A DNA stretch of 23,564 nt, taken from positions 1 through 23,564 of the IMG/VR virus record IMGVR_UViG_3300025099_000147. One strand, written 5' to 3'. This document shows, piece by piece, positions 1 to 9,800 of this stretch. Numbering within the stretch: the stretch's first letter is position 1; each line of letters begins with the position of its first letter. The notes below the pieces were generated by a model that was given only the letters and a program-made list of their open reading frames with translations, was not told where the DNA came from and made no database searches. Made by a program: the position numbers and the translations under genes. This DNA is from a virus.

Positions 1-1968
1 GCAATAGGTGGTAATGTAGAACATAGAATAGGTGATGGTTATGGTCACTTTGATGGTTACATGGCAAGATACGAGTTTGTTGATGGGATAGCTTTAGATG
101 CAAGTTATTTTGGTGAAACAAAAAATGATGTATGGATACCAAAGAAATATACTGGCTCATATGGTACTAATGGGCATTTGCTAGAATTTAAAGAAACTGG
201 TACAGATGCTGATGCTAATGGATTAGGTGCAGATACGAGTACAAATAATAATCATTATACACCAACTGCTATATTAGGACCTGATTCAAATATGCCTGAT
301 AGTCCTGAGAATAACTTTTGTACCCTTAATTCTTTAGATAATCTTACTGCAGCAACATTAAGCGAAGGTAATTTAAAATCAGCATCAACAAGTAATTCTT
401 GGAAAAATGTTAGAAGCACTTTTGTAATGCCTACTGGTTCTTGGTATGTTGAACTTTTATCATTAGTTGGTATTGGTAATGGTAATATTGGTATTGCAAT
501 AGTACCTCAAAATAATGCGTCACCGGGCAATGCTATTTTTGGTTCTGCTTCAAATTCTTGGCAATATTTAAGTAATGGTAATTGGTATAACAATAATGGT
601 GTTGGTGGTAGTGGTGCAACATTTTCTGCTACTGATATTGTAGGTATGTCTTTTGATGGTTCAGAAGTAAAGTTCTATAAAAATAATTCTTTGATTCATA
701 CTATTAGTTCAATACCAACCAATGATTATGCAATAGGAATTTCATTATATGATACTGATGAAAGTTGTATTTTAAATTTTGGACAAGACAGTTCTTTTGC
801 AGGAAATAAAACAGCACAAGGGAACACAGATGGAAATGGTATAGGTGACTTCTACTATGAACCACCATCAGGTTTTCTAGCATTATGCACAGCTAACCTA
901 CCTGAACCAACCATAAGTCCTAATGCTGATACACAAGCTGATGATTATTTTAATACAGTTCTTTATACTGGTAATGGCTCAACACAAAGCATAACTGGTG
1001 TTGGTTTTAAGCCTGATTGGGTTTGGATTAAAGGAAGAAGTTATGGAAGTAATAATAGGGTAACGGATTCTAGTAGAGGAGCAAGCAAAGGTCTTAAAAT
1101 TAATGGAACTGATGCAGAAGATACTTCATCAACCTATTATGCAACAGCATTTGGAAGTGATGGGTTTAGTTTAAATTCTGGTGCAGGAGATGTAAATCAA
1201 AATAATGAAACTTTTGTAGCTTGGAACTGGAAAGCAAATGGTGGCACAACCTCAAGCAATACAGATGGTTCTATAACAAGTACAGTACAAGCAAACACAG
1301 ATGCAGGGTTTAGCATTGTAACTTATACATCAAATAATTCAGCAGGAGCAACAGTAGGACACGGATTAGGTGTTGCACCTCAAATGGTAATAATTAAGAA
1401 AAGGTCTGCCAGTGAAAGATGGTTTGTTTGGCACGGAGGTGACCCAACTAAATATATTTATCTAAATGAAACTTTTGCAGGAGAAACATCTAATTTAGAT
1501 GATAGATTTGGAAACAATAGTTCTACTACATTACCATCTTCAACTGTTTTAACTTTAGGAACACACAATGATGTTAATGGGTCAAGTGGAAGCACATATG
1601 TTTCGTATTGTTTCGCAGAGGTAGAGGGTTACAGTCGTATTGGCAGTTATACTGGAAATGGTTCGGCAGATGGTACGTTTGTGCCTTTAGGCTTTCGTGC
1701 TTCTCTTATTCTTACCAAGTGTTCAAGTAATAGTTCTACTAATTGGTTTTTGCATGATAAAGTAAGGAATCCAATAAACCCTGCGAATATAAATATGCAC
1801 CCAAATCTTTCAAATGATGAAGGTAGTGTAACAACAACCCATCACATTGACATACTGTCTAATGGATTTAAACCAAGAGGAACTGGTGCAGAAATAAATG
1901 GAAGTGGCAGAACATATATATACATGGCATTTGCTGAAAACCCTTTTAAATATGCTAATGCAAGATAG
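1..1968 (+). CDS. Tail fibre / adhesin with SPRY-like domain, C-terminal part (5' end cut by window edge)
   Basis: The reading frame is open from base 1. The ATG at 61 is internal, because the residues before it continue the conserved motif GYMARYEFVDG (window residues 19-29) seen at the start of LamG-like phage fibre domains. At least 655 residues are visible. A SPRY/concanavalin-like beta domain spans about residues 125-270 and ends in FGQD. It is followed by the linker FYYEPPSGFLALCTANLPEP, common in marine phage fibres. Three related modules follow at about 313-346, 436-468 and 543-573, each starting with a YTGNG or YTSNN type motif and then GF/G-x-x-P-x-x-V-x-x-K, alternating with WNWKANGG-type loops. 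Low-complexity Asn/Gly/Ser/Thr content fits an extended beta-rich fibre. The likely role is host surface recognition at the tail tip, by inference. It is followed 9 bases later by a gene with a clear GGAG ribosome site. Confidence 0.75.
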   Translation, partial: AIGGNVEHRIGDGYGHFDGYMARYEFVDGIALDASYFGETKNDVWIPKKYTGSYGTNGHLLEFKETGTDADANGLGADTSTNNNHYTPTAILGPDSNMPDSPENNFCTLNSLDNLTAATLSEGNLKSASTSNSWKNVRSTFVMPTGSWYVELLSLVGIGNGNIGIAIVPQNNASPGNAIFGSASNSWQYLSNGNWYNNNGVGGSGATFSATDIVGMSFDGSEVKFYKNNSLIHTISSIPTNDYAIGISLYDTDESCILNFGQDSSFAGNKTAQGNTDGNGIGDFYYEPPSGFLALCTANLPEPTISPNADTQADDYFNTVLYTGNGSTQSITGVGFKPDWVWIKGRSYGSNNRVTDSSRGASKGLKINGTDAEDTSSTYYATAFGSDGFSLNSGAGDVNQNNETFVAWNWKANGGTTSSNTDGSITSTVQANTDAGFSIVTYTSNNSAGATVGHGLGVAPQMVIIKKRSASERWFVWHGGDPTKYIYLNETFAGETSNLDDRFGNNSSTTLPSSTVLTLGTHNDVNGSSGSTYVSYCFAEVEGYSRIGSYTGNGSADGTFVPLGFRASLILTKCSSNSSTNWFLHDKVRNPINPANINMHPNLSNDEGSVTTTHHIDILSNGFKPRGTGAEINGSGRTYIYMAFAENPFKYANAR

Positions 1969-1977
1969 GAGACAATA

Positions 1978-2445
1978 ATGGCGTGGTTACAAAATGGAAA
2001 AACTCTAAAAGTTGGTAAGAGTTTTACTGATGATAAAGGATTTAAACATCCCTATAATTGGGTAAGTATATATTCACCTACCTATAAAAAGAAATGGGGT
2101 ATCACTTGGAAAGATGAACCTGACACTAGTTATGATAATAGATTCTATACTGCAAAAGATATTGAAAGAAAGATAGATGACCTCAAAGCTACGTGGATTG
2201 CTACTACAAAAACAACAGCTAATAACATGCTAAAGAATACTGATTGGTATGTGACTAGGAAAGCTGAAGTTGGAACTGCTATACCTTCTGATGTTACCAA
2301 ATTTAGAACAGCAGTTAGGGATGCAACAGTCACAATAGAAAAAGCTATTAATGATTGTTCAGAGTTAGATGGATTCAAGGCACTGTTTGACACACCTAAA
2401 GATGGTGGCAATGCTGTAATATATAACTTTCCCAAAGAGGGTTAA
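1978..2445 (+). CDS. Probable tail-assembly chaperone-like / fibre-associated protein
   Basis: This is a 155-aa protein starting 9 bases after the fibre gene, with a GGAG ribosome site six bases before the ATG. The C-terminal half contains LKNTDWYVTRKAEVGTAIP followed by VTKFRTAVRDA (about residues 85-115). This pattern, (TDWy-x-x-R-x-E ... iP-x-x-V-x-x-y/fR-x-x-vR), is familiar from the C-terminal domain of phage tail-fibre assembly or tail chaperone proteins. The N-terminal 60 residues are rich in Trp, Tyr and Lys, look like a small beta domain, and are not recognised. Position directly behind the fibre gene supports a role in fibre folding or attachment. The function is inferred from motif memory and context and is not certain. 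Confidence 0.6.
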   Translation: MAWLQNGKTLKVGKSFTDDKGFKHPYNWVSIYSPTYKKKWGITWKDEPDTSYDNRFYTAKDIERKIDDLKATWIATTKTTANNMLKNTDWYVTRKAEVGTAIPSDVTKFRTAVRDATVTIEKAINDCSELDGFKALFDTPKDGGNAVIYNFPKEG

Positions 2446-2448
2446 ATT

Positions 2449-2679
2449 ATGGAAATGGATGCAATGTTATTCTGGAATATAATTCTAACTATGGTTGTTG
2501 TACCATTTGGATGGGCATTTAACAAGATGTTTCAAGAGGTTAAACGAGTGCAGATACTTCTAAACAAGACACGAGAAGAGTATGCAACAAAAGAAGATGT
2601 CAGACAAGATATCGGCAGAGTCATGGAAGCTTTGCATAGATTAGAAGATAAATTAGACAGAGTGTTGAGTATTAGATAA
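2449..2679 (+). CDS. Small membrane protein with C-terminal coiled coil (possible holin or spanin-like)
   Basis: This 76-aa protein has one strongly hydrophobic segment at about residues 5-27 (LFWNIILTMVVVPFGWAF). A charged helix follows from about residue 28 to the end, with heptad-like spacing of hydrophobic residues (ILL, V, I, V, AL, L, L, V, L) that suggests a coiled coil. A GAGGG ribosome site precedes the ATG. The stop codon overlaps the next start as TAATG. Small one-pass membrane proteins next to tail genes are often holins or other lysis proteins. However, no endolysin is visible in the window, so the lysis role is only a guess. It could also be a virion membrane protein that takes part in DNA entry. 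Confidence 0.6.
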   Translation: MEMDAMLFWNIILTMVVVPFGWAFNKMFQEVKRVQILLNKTREEYATKEDVRQDIGRVMEALHRLEDKLDRVLSIR

Positions 2680-4667
2680 TGGCAGTATTTAAAGGTTTTA
2701 AACCACAAGGATTACAGAAGATAGCTACTCGCATGGGTTATGCGGGTGATATGGAGAAGTTTGATGACTACATAAAGGCAAACCCTGACAAAGAACGTGA
2801 GATGATTGTGTATAGAAGTAAGGCACAACAGATGGCTCGTGGTGGTTCTGTACGTAGGTTTGCTGAAGGTGGTGCTAACCCAAAAGGTGTTGATCTAATG
2901 CCAAAAATCCCAATACCACCGTCTGTTGGGGGTATGGAAGAATCTGCTGATCCAAGACAACTACCTCAAGCTAATGTTCCTCAAACAGACTATGAAGAAG
3001 GTGATACAATAGGAGATGTATCAGCTAAGATGTTAGAAACTCCCGGATTACCAGAGGGAGGTACAACTATACCCGTAGGCACACAAATTACAGGTAGTCA
3101 GTTAATAGACCCTAGAGGCGATGAGGGCATTGGACAAGTTGATGGCACAGTAGATGTAGATACTGCTAAAGCAGACACCACAAAAGCAGACCCTGTGGCA
3201 GCAGTAGATGCTAATCTTACAACAGCAGCTAAATCAGCTACTGGTGTTAGCACTGCATTGGATGCTTTAAACGCAGCTCAACTAGACCCTAATGACCCTA
3301 AAACTAAAGTTATTGCTGCTCAACAAACAGAATCTAGTGTAGGAAATTTAGATGCTGCTCAAGGTAAAGCAACATTATTAGAAAACCCTGTACAGAGAGA
3401 AATACAAGAAGGTGAATTAATTAGTGGTGTTGCAGATGCAGAAAAAGCCGCTAAGTTTGCTGAACAAATAGAAGCAGCTCAAGCTACACCCTCAGAAAAA
3501 GCTACAGTACAAGGACAACTTAAAACCTTAACTGAAGGCTTTGATGCTAACAATCCACCACCTTGGGCTGCGGCAACACTAAGAGGTGTTCAGTCACAGA
3601 TGGCAGCTAGAGGAATGGGTGCATCTTCAATGGCAGGACAAGCCATGATACAAGGTGCATTAGAATCAGCACTTCCTATAGCACAAGCAGATGCTCAAAC
3701 AATGGCTAGTTTTGAAGCACAGAATTTATCCAATAGACAAGCAAGAGCAATGTTGGCAGCAGAGCAACGTGCTAAATTTATAGGGCAAGAATTTGACCAA
3801 GCATTTCAAGCGAGGGTTCAGAATGCCTCTAAGATAAGTGACGTAGCTAATCAAAACTTTACAGCAGAGCAAAACATAGCTATGGAAAATAGTCGTGCAG
3901 TAAACACTATGAATCTAGCAAACTTAAATAATAATCAAGCATTAGTAATGGCTGAAGCCGCTGCTCTAGCAAACTTAGATACTGCTAATTTAAATAACAG
4001 ACAACAGGCTTCCGTTAAAAATGCACAGACTTTCTTAGACACAGAAATGGCTAACTTATCCAATAGACAGCAAACAGATTTATTTAAAACTCAACAAAGA
4101 GTGCAGTCATTATTTACTGACCAAGCTGCTGAAAATGCTGCCTCACAGTTTAATGCCACTTCAAAGAATCAAACAGATCAGTTTTTTGCTAATCTAGCAT
4201 CGCAGACATCTCAGTTCAATGCTTCACAAGCTAATGCACAATCTCAATTTAATGCAGGTCAAGAGAATGTTGTAGAGAGATTTAATGCAGAGATGAACAA
4301 TCAACGTGACCAATACAATGCAACCAACCAACTAGCTATTGCTCAAAACAATGCAGTGTGGAGAAGAGAAGTTGCTACAGCAGATACTGCGGCAATTAAT
4401 AGAGCCAACGAATTAAATGCCAATGCTGTATTAGACATATCTAAAGAAGCCTATGACAATCTTTGGTCTTACTATAGTGATACTATGGAGTGGGCATGGA
4501 CTAGTGCAGACAATCAACTAGACAGAATTAATAAATTAGCTATGGCACAATTAAGTGCTGATGCACAAAGAGATGCACAGCAGATGGCTAATGATTCTGC
4601 GGCAGGTGGAGCAGTAGGTGATTTAATTGGAGAACTTGGCAAAGAAGTAATAAAGGGGTTATTTTAA
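2679..4667 (+). CDS. Large virion protein with 11-residue repeat helix (probable internal/ejection protein)
   Basis: This 662-aa protein's start overlaps the previous stop (TAATG). Residues 1-65 are basic and end with QQMARGGSVRRFAEGG. Residues 65-300 are low-complexity, rich in Ala, Asp, Pro and Thr. Residues 349-590 form about 22 back-to-back 11-residue repeats in which position 1 is most often Asn and position 11 is often Phe, Tyr, Ala or Gln. Later repeats read QFNA, RFNA and QYNA. This pattern predicts a very long, nearly straight helical bundle (hendecad coiled coil). The last 15 residues are Gly-rich and hydrophobic. No enzymatic motif is seen. Its place among large uncharacterised virion genes suggests an internal core or DNA-ejection protein, or a long tail-needle element. 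Function is inferred, while the repeat is directly visible. Confidence 0.7.
   Translation: MAVFKGFKPQGLQKIATRMGYAGDMEKFDDYIKANPDKEREMIVYRSKAQQMARGGSVRRFAEGGANPKGVDLMPKIPIPPSVGGMEESADPRQLPQANVPQTDYEEGDTIGDVSAKMLETPGLPEGGTTIPVGTQITGSQLIDPRGDEGIGQVDGTVDVDTAKADTTKADPVAAVDANLTTAAKSATGVSTALDALNAAQLDPNDPKTKVIAAQQTESSVGNLDAAQGKATLLENPVQREIQEGELISGVADAEKAAKFAEQIEAAQATPSEKATVQGQLKTLTEGFDANNPPPWAAATLRGVQSQMAARGMGASSMAGQAMIQGALESALPIAQADAQTMASFEAQNLSNRQARAMLAAEQRAKFIGQEFDQAFQARVQNASKISDVANQNFTAEQNIAMENSRAVNTMNLANLNNNQALVMAEAAALANLDTANLNNRQQASVKNAQTFLDTEMANLSNRQQTDLFKTQQRVQSLFTDQAAENAASQFNATSKNQTDQFFANLASQTSQFNASQANAQSQFNAGQENVVERFNAEMNNQRDQYNATNQLAIAQNNAVWRREVATADTAAINRANELNANAVLDISKEAYDNLWSYYSDTMEWAWTSADNQLDRINKLAMAQLSADAQRDAQQMANDSAAGGAVGDLIGELGKEVIKGLF
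3723..4448 (+). repeat. 33-base-period coding repeat (22 hendecads)
   Basis: Cutting the 662-aa protein every 11 residues from residue 349 puts Asn at position 1 in 15 of 22 rows. Examples are NLSNRQARAML, NLNNNQALVMA, NLNNRQQASVK, NLSNRQQTDLF, NASQANAQSQF, NAGQENVVERF and NAEMNNQRDQY. At DNA level the copies are diverged, so this is an old protein-level repeat and not a recent tandem duplication. Confidence 0.85.
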
Positions 4668-4670
4668 ACA

Positions 4671-4898
4671 ATGGCATTCACAGCACCAGCAAGAAGAATA
4701 ATAAGTAATATGCAAAAACTACAGCTTCCATCAGAAAGACCAGAAAAACCAAAAACTGGTGGTATGATGGCTAGGAAAGGTAACTTTACACCTGTTGATG
4801 AGAAAGAAGATACTCCACCAACTATAAGAGCTAAAGAAATAGTAATGGCAATAAGAAAACAAAATAAAAAGAGGAATGGTTTAAATGAAACAGCTTGA
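4671..4898 (+). CDS. Small hypothetical protein with GGMMARKG motif
   Basis: This is a 75-aa basic, Pro/Lys-rich protein with no recognised domain. It starts 3 bases after the previous stop. The nearest purine-rich ribosome site (AAGGGG) is about 12 bases upstream of the ATG, so initiation may depend on coupling to the upstream gene. Residues 30-37 read GGMMARKG, which resembles the C-terminal GLMARRG of the next protein. The final 14 bases overlap the next gene in another frame. The strand was chosen because all neighbours are co-directional and tightly packed. The antisense frame in the same place has no such support. It probably belongs to the virion gene set, but its function is unknown. 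Confidence 0.6.
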   Translation: MAFTAPARRIISNMQKLQLPSERPEKPKTGGMMARKGNFTPVDEKEDTPPTIRAKEIVMAIRKQNKKRNGLNETA

Positions 4899-5427
4899 TG
4901 AAACATCCTTTGATAGACCTATTCCGGGAATGGGGATGACTCACGAACTAGGTGCTAGACCTTGGCAGACACCTCCTACTTATGTTACTGTAGATGAGGC
5001 TGCTGACTACTACATAGAAAAGATGTCTAGTCCTGAATTTAAAAACAAGCTACTTGATGTAATGGCAATGAAAGTGCCTTTAACAACAGTAGCAAACACC
5101 ATGCAATTATCTAGTGTTATGGAAGGATTGCACACAGTTGATGTTGGTATGATGATGATACCTATACTAGTAGAAGTTATGGCTTTGATAGGAGACTCTG
5201 CTGACGTAGATTATGTAACAGGTATGGATGCAAAGAAAGAAGCAAGACCTTCTATGATTAACAAAATTATTGAGGATATGAAATCTGAAATAGGCGATGT
5301 AGAAGATATGGATGAAGGCATGGAGATGCAACAACCACAAGAAGAAGCAGAGGCAATGCCTACAGAAGAGACACAAGAAGAGATGCCTATGGAACAACCC
5401 AAAGGCTTAATGGCAAGGAGAGGTTAA
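4885..5427 (+). CDS. Hypothetical virion-block protein with acidic C-terminus ending GLMARRG
   Basis: This 180-aa protein starts inside the end of the previous gene, with GAGG about 10 bases upstream of the ATG. Residues 1-60 contain an aromatic/proline segment (ARPWQTPPTYVTVDEAADYYIEKM). Residues 60-115 are predicted helical with a hydrophobic Met-rich stretch (VDVGMMMIPILVEVMALI). Residues 130-170 are a very acidic, Met/Gln/Glu-rich tail. The protein ends in KGLMARRG. No family is recognised. The acidic, flexible tail with a short basic end is compatible with a scaffold, adaptor or packaged virion protein, but this is speculation. The stop overlaps the next start as TAATG. Confidence 0.65.
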   Translation: MKQLDETSFDRPIPGMGMTHELGARPWQTPPTYVTVDEAADYYIEKMSSPEFKNKLLDVMAMKVPLTTVANTMQLSSVMEGLHTVDVGMMMIPILVEVMALIGDSADVDYVTGMDAKKEARPSMINKIIEDMKSEIGDVEDMDEGMEMQQPQEEAEAMPTEETQEEMPMEQPKGLMARRG

Positions 5428-6845
5428 TGGCATTTTTAGGTAGTTTAGGTAAATCATTAGGTTTAGATACTAACTTTGGTAAAGGTCTTGTTGGTGGTGT
5501 AGCTAAATCCATCAGTACTGGTATCCAAGAAGACAGAAAACGTACTCAAGATAATATAGACAACTTAGTTGTTGAAACATATAAAGGTGCTGTAGAAAGC
5601 AAAAAAGAATTTGACAAGATGTATAAAGAGAATAAAAAGCTTGTTGAAAACATTGCTGCTAACATGGGTGGTGAGCAAGGCATTAAACATCCTCAAGCAT
5701 TACAAGCTGCTCAAACATTAATAAACTTAAAAGGTTTGGATGGTGCATTTAAAGTAGCTCAAGATTATAATAAATCATTTAGAATGTATGGTAAGCATCC
5801 TACTAAGTCTTTACTTGCAGATGAGTCAGGAACTCCTACTGCTATAACATTAAGTGGTTTAACAAAAAGTACTCTTACTCCAATGTCTATTCCCGATGCA
5901 TCAAAGTTAGGTGAGTCAGCTGCTGTTGGATTTATGAAGATGCCTTTCTTTGGTGGCTCTGAAAAAAGAAGTTCTGAAATATCTTCTAAAGCAGAAGCTT
6001 TAATTAAAGCTAGAGGTATAGATGTAAATGCAAAAACTATTGAATTACCCCCAGCCTTAGAAGGTAAAATAGACCCTCTGATACTTGGCATAAAAGAAAA
6101 TCCTATAGAAGAAAAAGCTAGGCTTCTAACTATGTTAGCTAATGCTGAAAAAGATGGTACTTTAACTCCTAAAAAAGAAGCTGATATTAAAAGTATGATT
6201 GACATTACTGAAGGAATAGCAAAAAGTCTAAGAACTAAAAAGGGTTTAGACTATTTAACCTTAGATAGAATAGAACTTAAAACAGAAGAAACTCTTACTG
6301 GTATGTATGACATGAAACAAAAAAGAAGTAGCTACGGTGTTTATGAGGGTGCTGATACTAAAATTAAGCAGAAAGAAATATTGAATTTTTCTAAGAAATA
6401 CTATACGGACTTTATAAACAGAGCTAGTTTTGAGGGTGGAGATTTAAGAGATGGTAATGATAATTTTAGAAAGATAAATGATGCTATTATAAGAAATAAA
6501 AAATTAATAGGTACTATGATTAATGGGGAATATACAATACAAATAGATGAAAAGTCTGAGTATTTAAATTATGAACAACGAAAGATACTTAACCCTAAAT
6601 CTCCTCCACGTCAAGAAGTAGACACAGATAATACCAAGAAAGACACTACAGTACAAGTAGGCGAACTTAAATCCTCTCAAGAGTATGTAAGTGAATTAAA
6701 GGAATTGAAAAATAGATACCCTAACTTAGGACAAAATAGAATTACTGAAGTAGAGAAAAACTTTGTGAAGTCTTATCAAGCAGAAAATGAAGGAACTTCT
6801 ATGTCAGAAGCTCAAAAAGTATTTAGGCAGTTAACACAAGGGTAA
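5427..6845 (+). CDS. Hypothetical internal virion protein (472 aa)
   Basis: The start codon overlaps the previous stop (TAATG) and has AAGGAG six bases upstream. Residues 1-35 are Gly/Leu/Ser-rich and amphipathic (FLGSLGKSLGL, GLVGGVAKSI). Residues 35-85 form a charged helix likely to be coiled coil. The rest is Lys/Glu-rich and helical, without transmembrane segments or catalytic motifs that I recognise. It sits between the hendecad protein and the giant 1130-aa protein. In T7-like phages such a run of large proteins makes up the internal core that is ejected ahead of the DNA, so an ejection or core role is the best inference. Homology to T7 gp14/gp15 is not visible. Confidence 0.65.
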   Translation: MAFLGSLGKSLGLDTNFGKGLVGGVAKSISTGIQEDRKRTQDNIDNLVVETYKGAVESKKEFDKMYKENKKLVENIAANMGGEQGIKHPQALQAAQTLINLKGLDGAFKVAQDYNKSFRMYGKHPTKSLLADESGTPTAITLSGLTKSTLTPMSIPDASKLGESAAVGFMKMPFFGGSEKRSSEISSKAEALIKARGIDVNAKTIELPPALEGKIDPLILGIKENPIEEKARLLTMLANAEKDGTLTPKKEADIKSMIDITEGIAKSLRTKKGLDYLTLDRIELKTEETLTGMYDMKQKRSSYGVYEGADTKIKQKEILNFSKKYYTDFINRASFEGGDLRDGNDNFRKINDAIIRNKKLIGTMINGEYTIQIDEKSEYLNYEQRKILNPKSPPRQEVDTDNTKKDTTVQVGELKSSQEYVSELKELKNRYPNLGQNRITEVEKNFVKSYQAENEGTSMSEAQKVFRQLTQG

Positions 6846-6851
6846 ATATTA

Positions 6852-9800
6852 ATGTCCTACACGCAGATGTCTAAGGAACAATTAAATAAAGAAAACTTAA
6901 TTAATGATGTTGACTTCATCTATGATGCAAAACAGTTTTTGTATGACAGAGAAGATTATCAGTCAGACAACAATGAAGATATATATGACAGATACCTAGA
7001 ACACTTCCGTTATCAGAACGTGAATGAAGTGTCTGCTGTGCGTGATATGTATTTAGCACAAGACTATGAACGCAAAGGTGACGATGAAGGTCTTGAACGT
7101 ATGGGTAGGCTTATGTCTACATTTGAGAATCAAGATACAGAGTTTACATCAGAAACTGTGACAGACTATTTAGGTGGTGTATTTACTGCTCCATCTACTT
7201 ATGCCTCTATGTTTTCTTTTGGTGCAGGTAAAGCTGGAGCATTAGCAGCTCAACAAGGTATCAAGTTTGGCATTAAAGAAATAATAAAAGGTGGTGCTAA
7301 AGCTAGTGGTAGCAAGATGTCTACTAAAGCTTTGCAAAAAGGCACAGAACAAATGGGTAAACTAGCCACTGCTAAACAAGCATTCATAGGTGGTGGTTAT
7401 AAAACTGCCATTGGTGGTGCTACTGTTGATGCACTAGGTGGAGCAGGAACTGTTGCTGCCCAAGAACAAACTCGTGTTACTACGGATCAAAAAGATGAGA
7501 TAGATTATGGCACAGTTGCATTAGGTGGTGCTATAGCAGGTCTTCCCGGAGGTGTCTTAGGTGGTGTTACAGGTTCACGTAAAGCTTTTACCAGTAATGT
7601 AGCAGGACAATTTACTGCAAAAGAAATAAAAGCACGTACTAATAATATTAGTCATGTATACAAAACAATTAGCAGTAAAAAATTTGGTAAGGGTAAGGAT
7701 TTAAAAAGTAAAGTTGCTCAAGCTTCTGTAGGTGTATTAAAGAAGTCATTAGATGAAACTCTGGGCAGTTTTAATATGAATGTTGGTAAGAAGTTAAAGC
7801 TAGATAACGCACCTGAAAAAGGAACTCTGCTTAGTTTAGATGAAAAGATATTAAGAAACATAGGTTCTGCTGCAGGAGAAATAGTAGACAAGATTGAGCC
7901 TAGAGTAAAATTTGTTGATGGTAAAGATGTAAAGATAATCAAAGGCAGTAAAGAAGATTTAGAAGAAAGAATAACATCTCGTATAGCTAGAGGTATAGCT
8001 AGTCAACAGCTATCCACAGATAATTTTATGGGTATATTAAAAGCACATAATCTTAGTGCTACAGAGTTTGGAGCTTTGTATGCAGCAGAAATGTCTCAAG
8101 CTGGTAGAACTCTACAAACAGCTAGTACTATATCAAAGGCTCAAAGTAAAAAGTTATTTGAAGAGCTTACAGATTTAGATAAGGCTCTTGTTACATTAGG
8201 AGATACTACAGAAGCCGCTAGAAATAAAGTTATGCAACGAGCAGACAAAGGTTTAGTTTTAAACAAGGCTGGTGATTTCTTTAGGGCATTAAACAAGACA
8301 CGTATTGGTATGATGACTATTCAAGCCGCAACAACAGTTAGAAACACTACCAATGGTTACATGCGTAATTATGTATATGCTTTGGATAACTTAGGTGCAG
8401 GTGCATTCAATTATGTAAAAGGCTCATATCAACTAGCAAAAAATAGCACTGATGCCGAGTTGAGAAAATCTGCTGAGTTTGCAGTTAAAGAAGGTACAGC
8501 ACAATTAAGAGCAGGTGGTCAGTCTTTATTACTAAAAGATATGGTATTTGGATTAAAAGGAATAGATACTGAAATATTAACTAAGGTTTTTAGAGACCCC
8601 AAGCTAGGCAATTCAGATATAGCCAAACAATTATTCAGAGAGTTAGGCGATATAGGAACTTCTGTAGGTCCTGATTCTGGTAACATGTTAAAAACTGCTA
8701 GGTTTATGAACAAGTTTAATACCATGAGTGATAATGTATTTAAGTCTGCTATATTTTCTCGTGAGATAGACAAGTTAATTAAAACAGATGCAGCAGATGT
8801 CTTTGCAAAAAAGGGAATCAACGGTCTAAGTGATTTAGTTTCTAGTGGTAATTTTAAGCTTATGGATGACAAAGCATTAGCTGGAGCTATGGAAAAAGCA
8901 CTAGACTTTACATACCAAACTGGTAAGTTTAGAGGTAAGAGTGGTATATTTAATAGTGCAGCTGATACCTTTATACAAGCATCATCTAGTCAGTTAGGCT
9001 CTGCCTTTGTTCCTTTCCCAAGATATATTGTAAATCAGTTTAGATTTGTTTATGAACATGCTCCTGTACTTGGTATGCTAGACTTGGGTGGAATACTAAA
9101 TAAAACTAATTCTGCTGAAAGATTTGGAAAACAAGTAACCGGTTTAGCAATGATAGGTGCATTTCTAGGAATGAGAGCAACTCTTGGTGATGAGAACACA
9201 GGTGCTTATGAATATAAGAATCCTTTTGGTCATGGTACATTTGATGCTAGAGCATCTCTAGGACCTTTCATGGCATATGCGTTTGTCGCAGACTTTCTGT
9301 TTAGAAAAGGTAGACCCGGAGGAGAGATAGAACAATTAACAGGCACTGCTCTACATGATAATGACAAAGTATCAGGAACTATTAAAACTAGAGAAATAAC
9401 TGAAGCTTTATCGGGTGGTTTATCTAGGGCAGGTACAGGGTTACAGTTTGTTGATGGTATTGTTGATCTTTTTGTGGGAGAAAACGCACTAGAAGGTAAC
9501 AAAGCTGAAGAGGCTGCTACAAAGTTTATTGCTAACTATTTTAGTACGTACACTGTTGGTGCAGGCATGTTAAAAGATGCTGTCCAAGTTGTTGACCCAG
9601 ACACAAGATTATTAACAGATAATACAGACGTAGAATTTTTACCATACTTTTTAAAGCAGGCTACTAGATCATTTCCAATGGAGGCACATGCTGATGGGGA
9701 AGGTTTCTTTGAGAGACCTGCTCAAACTACTCCATATAAAACTACAGGCATAAGAAACACAATGCCTATGTTTAGGCAGATAACAGGTTTAACTCCTGTA

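Noticed and set aside
4664-4906. Antisense 80-codon frame opposite the 75-aa and 180-aa genes
   Set aside because: It runs against a tightly packed plus-strand operon, its hydrophobic composition is what the complement of a Lys/Glu-rich gene gives, and the sense frame has better context.
5765-6205. Antisense 146-codon frame inside the 472-aa gene
   Set aside because: Shadow of an AT-rich Lys/Glu-rich coding region. No ribosome site and no domain.
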